Shown here one piece after another: positions 5,332 to 5,928 of a stretch of DNA of 5,928 nucleotides. This stretch comes from an uncultured Clostridia bacterium. Lineage in GTDB: Bacteria; Bacillota; Clostridia; Lachnospirales; Lachnospiraceae. Position 1 is the first letter of the stretch, and the number at the start of each line of letters is the position of its first letter. The notes beneath the pieces are model-generated. The model did not search any database. It worked only from the letters and a program-made list of their open reading frames with translations, and was not told where the DNA came from. Both the position numbers and the translations under genes were made by a program. Where the stretch lies: assembly GCA_947178045.1 (NCBI GenBank), contig CAMWWR010000130.1, positions 1-5,928 on the forward strand, given 5' to 3'.

Positions 5332-5928
5332 ATGTCCGAATCAAGTTTTCCAAATACGGGGCCGCAAAGTTTATCGGGCATCTTGACATTGTCCGCTATT
5401 TTCAGAAGGCATTCCGGCGCTCCGGACTCGAGGTGGCCTACTCCGCCGGCTTCAATCCCCATCAGCTGCTCTATTTTGCGGCCCCGCTCGGGCTCGGGGA
5501 GACGAGCGACGCGGAATATATGGACGCGGAGCTGCTTTCCGATTATCCGATTTCCGAGATTGTGAGCCGTCTCAATGCCGCGATGGCAGAGGGCTTTTTC
5601 ATTCAGGATGCCGCGGTGCTGCCGGGATGGAAGCCGAATGAAAAGAAGGAGTCCATTATGTCCCTGACCTCCTGCGCCGATTACATGCTGTCCGTCAAGG
5701 ATATGGACGCGGAGCAGGACGGCGTCGTAAAGCCTTACGCCGCCTGGTTTTCCGGAATCCGGGAGGCGATGGCGGAGTTTCTCGGCGGCGGAGAGATCAT
5801 CGTGGAGAAGACGTCAAAGAAGAGCACCCGCTCGGTCGATTTAAAGCCGATGATTTTTGCCTGGGGCTTTTCATCGGAGGAAATCAATCCGGGCGCGGCC
5901 GATCCGGCGGCGGGGATCGCCCATGCGG
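5328..5928 (+). CDS. radical SAM-linked DUF2344 protein (TIGR03936-like), cut by the right edge
   Basis: The ATG at 5328-5330 overlaps the preceding stop and is served by GGGGGGAG (5312-5319), eight bases away. The frame stays open for 200 codons to the right edge, so the C-terminus is missing. The start, MNVRIKFSKYGAAKFIGHLDI, and the motif YSAGFNPHQLLYFAAPLGLG (38-57) are typical of DUF2344 / TIGR03936, where F/Y-x-x-G-F-N/S-PHP-like and PLGLG blocks are conserved. Family members are usually a little over 200 residues and are either encoded directly after, or fused to, a TIGR03960 radical SAM protein. This window shows the unfused form. The partner relation suggests that it helps the radical SAM enzyme bind substrate, but that is inference. 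In many Firmicutes ribonuclease G and the L21/L27 genes come next, which can be checked beyond the edge. Confidence 0.9.
   Translation, partial: MNVRIKFSKYGAAKFIGHLDIVRYFQKAFRRSGLEVAYSAGFNPHQLLYFAAPLGLGETSDAEYMDAELLSDYPISEIVSRLNAAMAEGFFIQDAAVLPGWKPNEKKESIMSLTSCADYMLSVKDMDAEQDGVVKPYAAWFSGIREAMAEFLGGGEIIVEKTSKKSTRSVDLKPMIFAWGFSSEEINPGAADPAAGIAHA

Overview
The window looks like a moderately GC-rich Clostridia chromosome, most likely Lachnospiraceae or a close relative. This is inferred from strong AAGGAGG-type ribosome binding sites, promoters of the TGGTATAAT (extended -10) type, a zinc-ribbon protein starting with a WCPICKNEYREG-like sequence, and the paired radical SAM / DUF2344 genes that are typical of Firmicutes. 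No plasmid, phage or insertion-sequence gene is visible.

Layout: (1) Bases 1-234 hold a possible tail of a rightward gene (stop at 103-105) and a 17-bp hairpin that probably separates it from the leftward gene after it. (2) A leftward 74-residue membrane protein (235-459) and a rightward exported protein with a bacterial Ig-like domain (675-1931) diverge from a 215-base region in which a promoter can be read on each strand. (3) The exported protein gene converges, with a 40-base gap, on a leftward gene (1972-3027) for a membrane-anchored zinc-ribbon protein. (4) A gene-poor stretch of 426 bases (3028-3453) holds that gene's promoter, three copies of ATGGTATAATG, a perfect 12-bp palindrome carrying extended -10 boxes on both strands, and a set of nested hairpins between 3262 and 3386. 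(5) A rightward operon follows: a 625-residue B12-binding-type radical SAM protein (3454-5331) overlapping by four bases a DUF2344 'radical SAM-linked' gene that runs off the right edge (5328-5928).

The last two genes form a recognised pair. They are fused in some bacteria and usually sit just upstream of ribonuclease G and the ribosomal protein L21/L27 genes, so they probably act on RNA or ribosome-linked substrates, though the reaction is not established to my knowledge. The other three complete genes are envelope proteins of unknown role, and nothing shows that they work together. The most unusual part of the window is the 3131-3436 intergenic block. It reads either as a promoter region that was duplicated and invaded by a small palindromic element, or as the locus of a structured small RNA.
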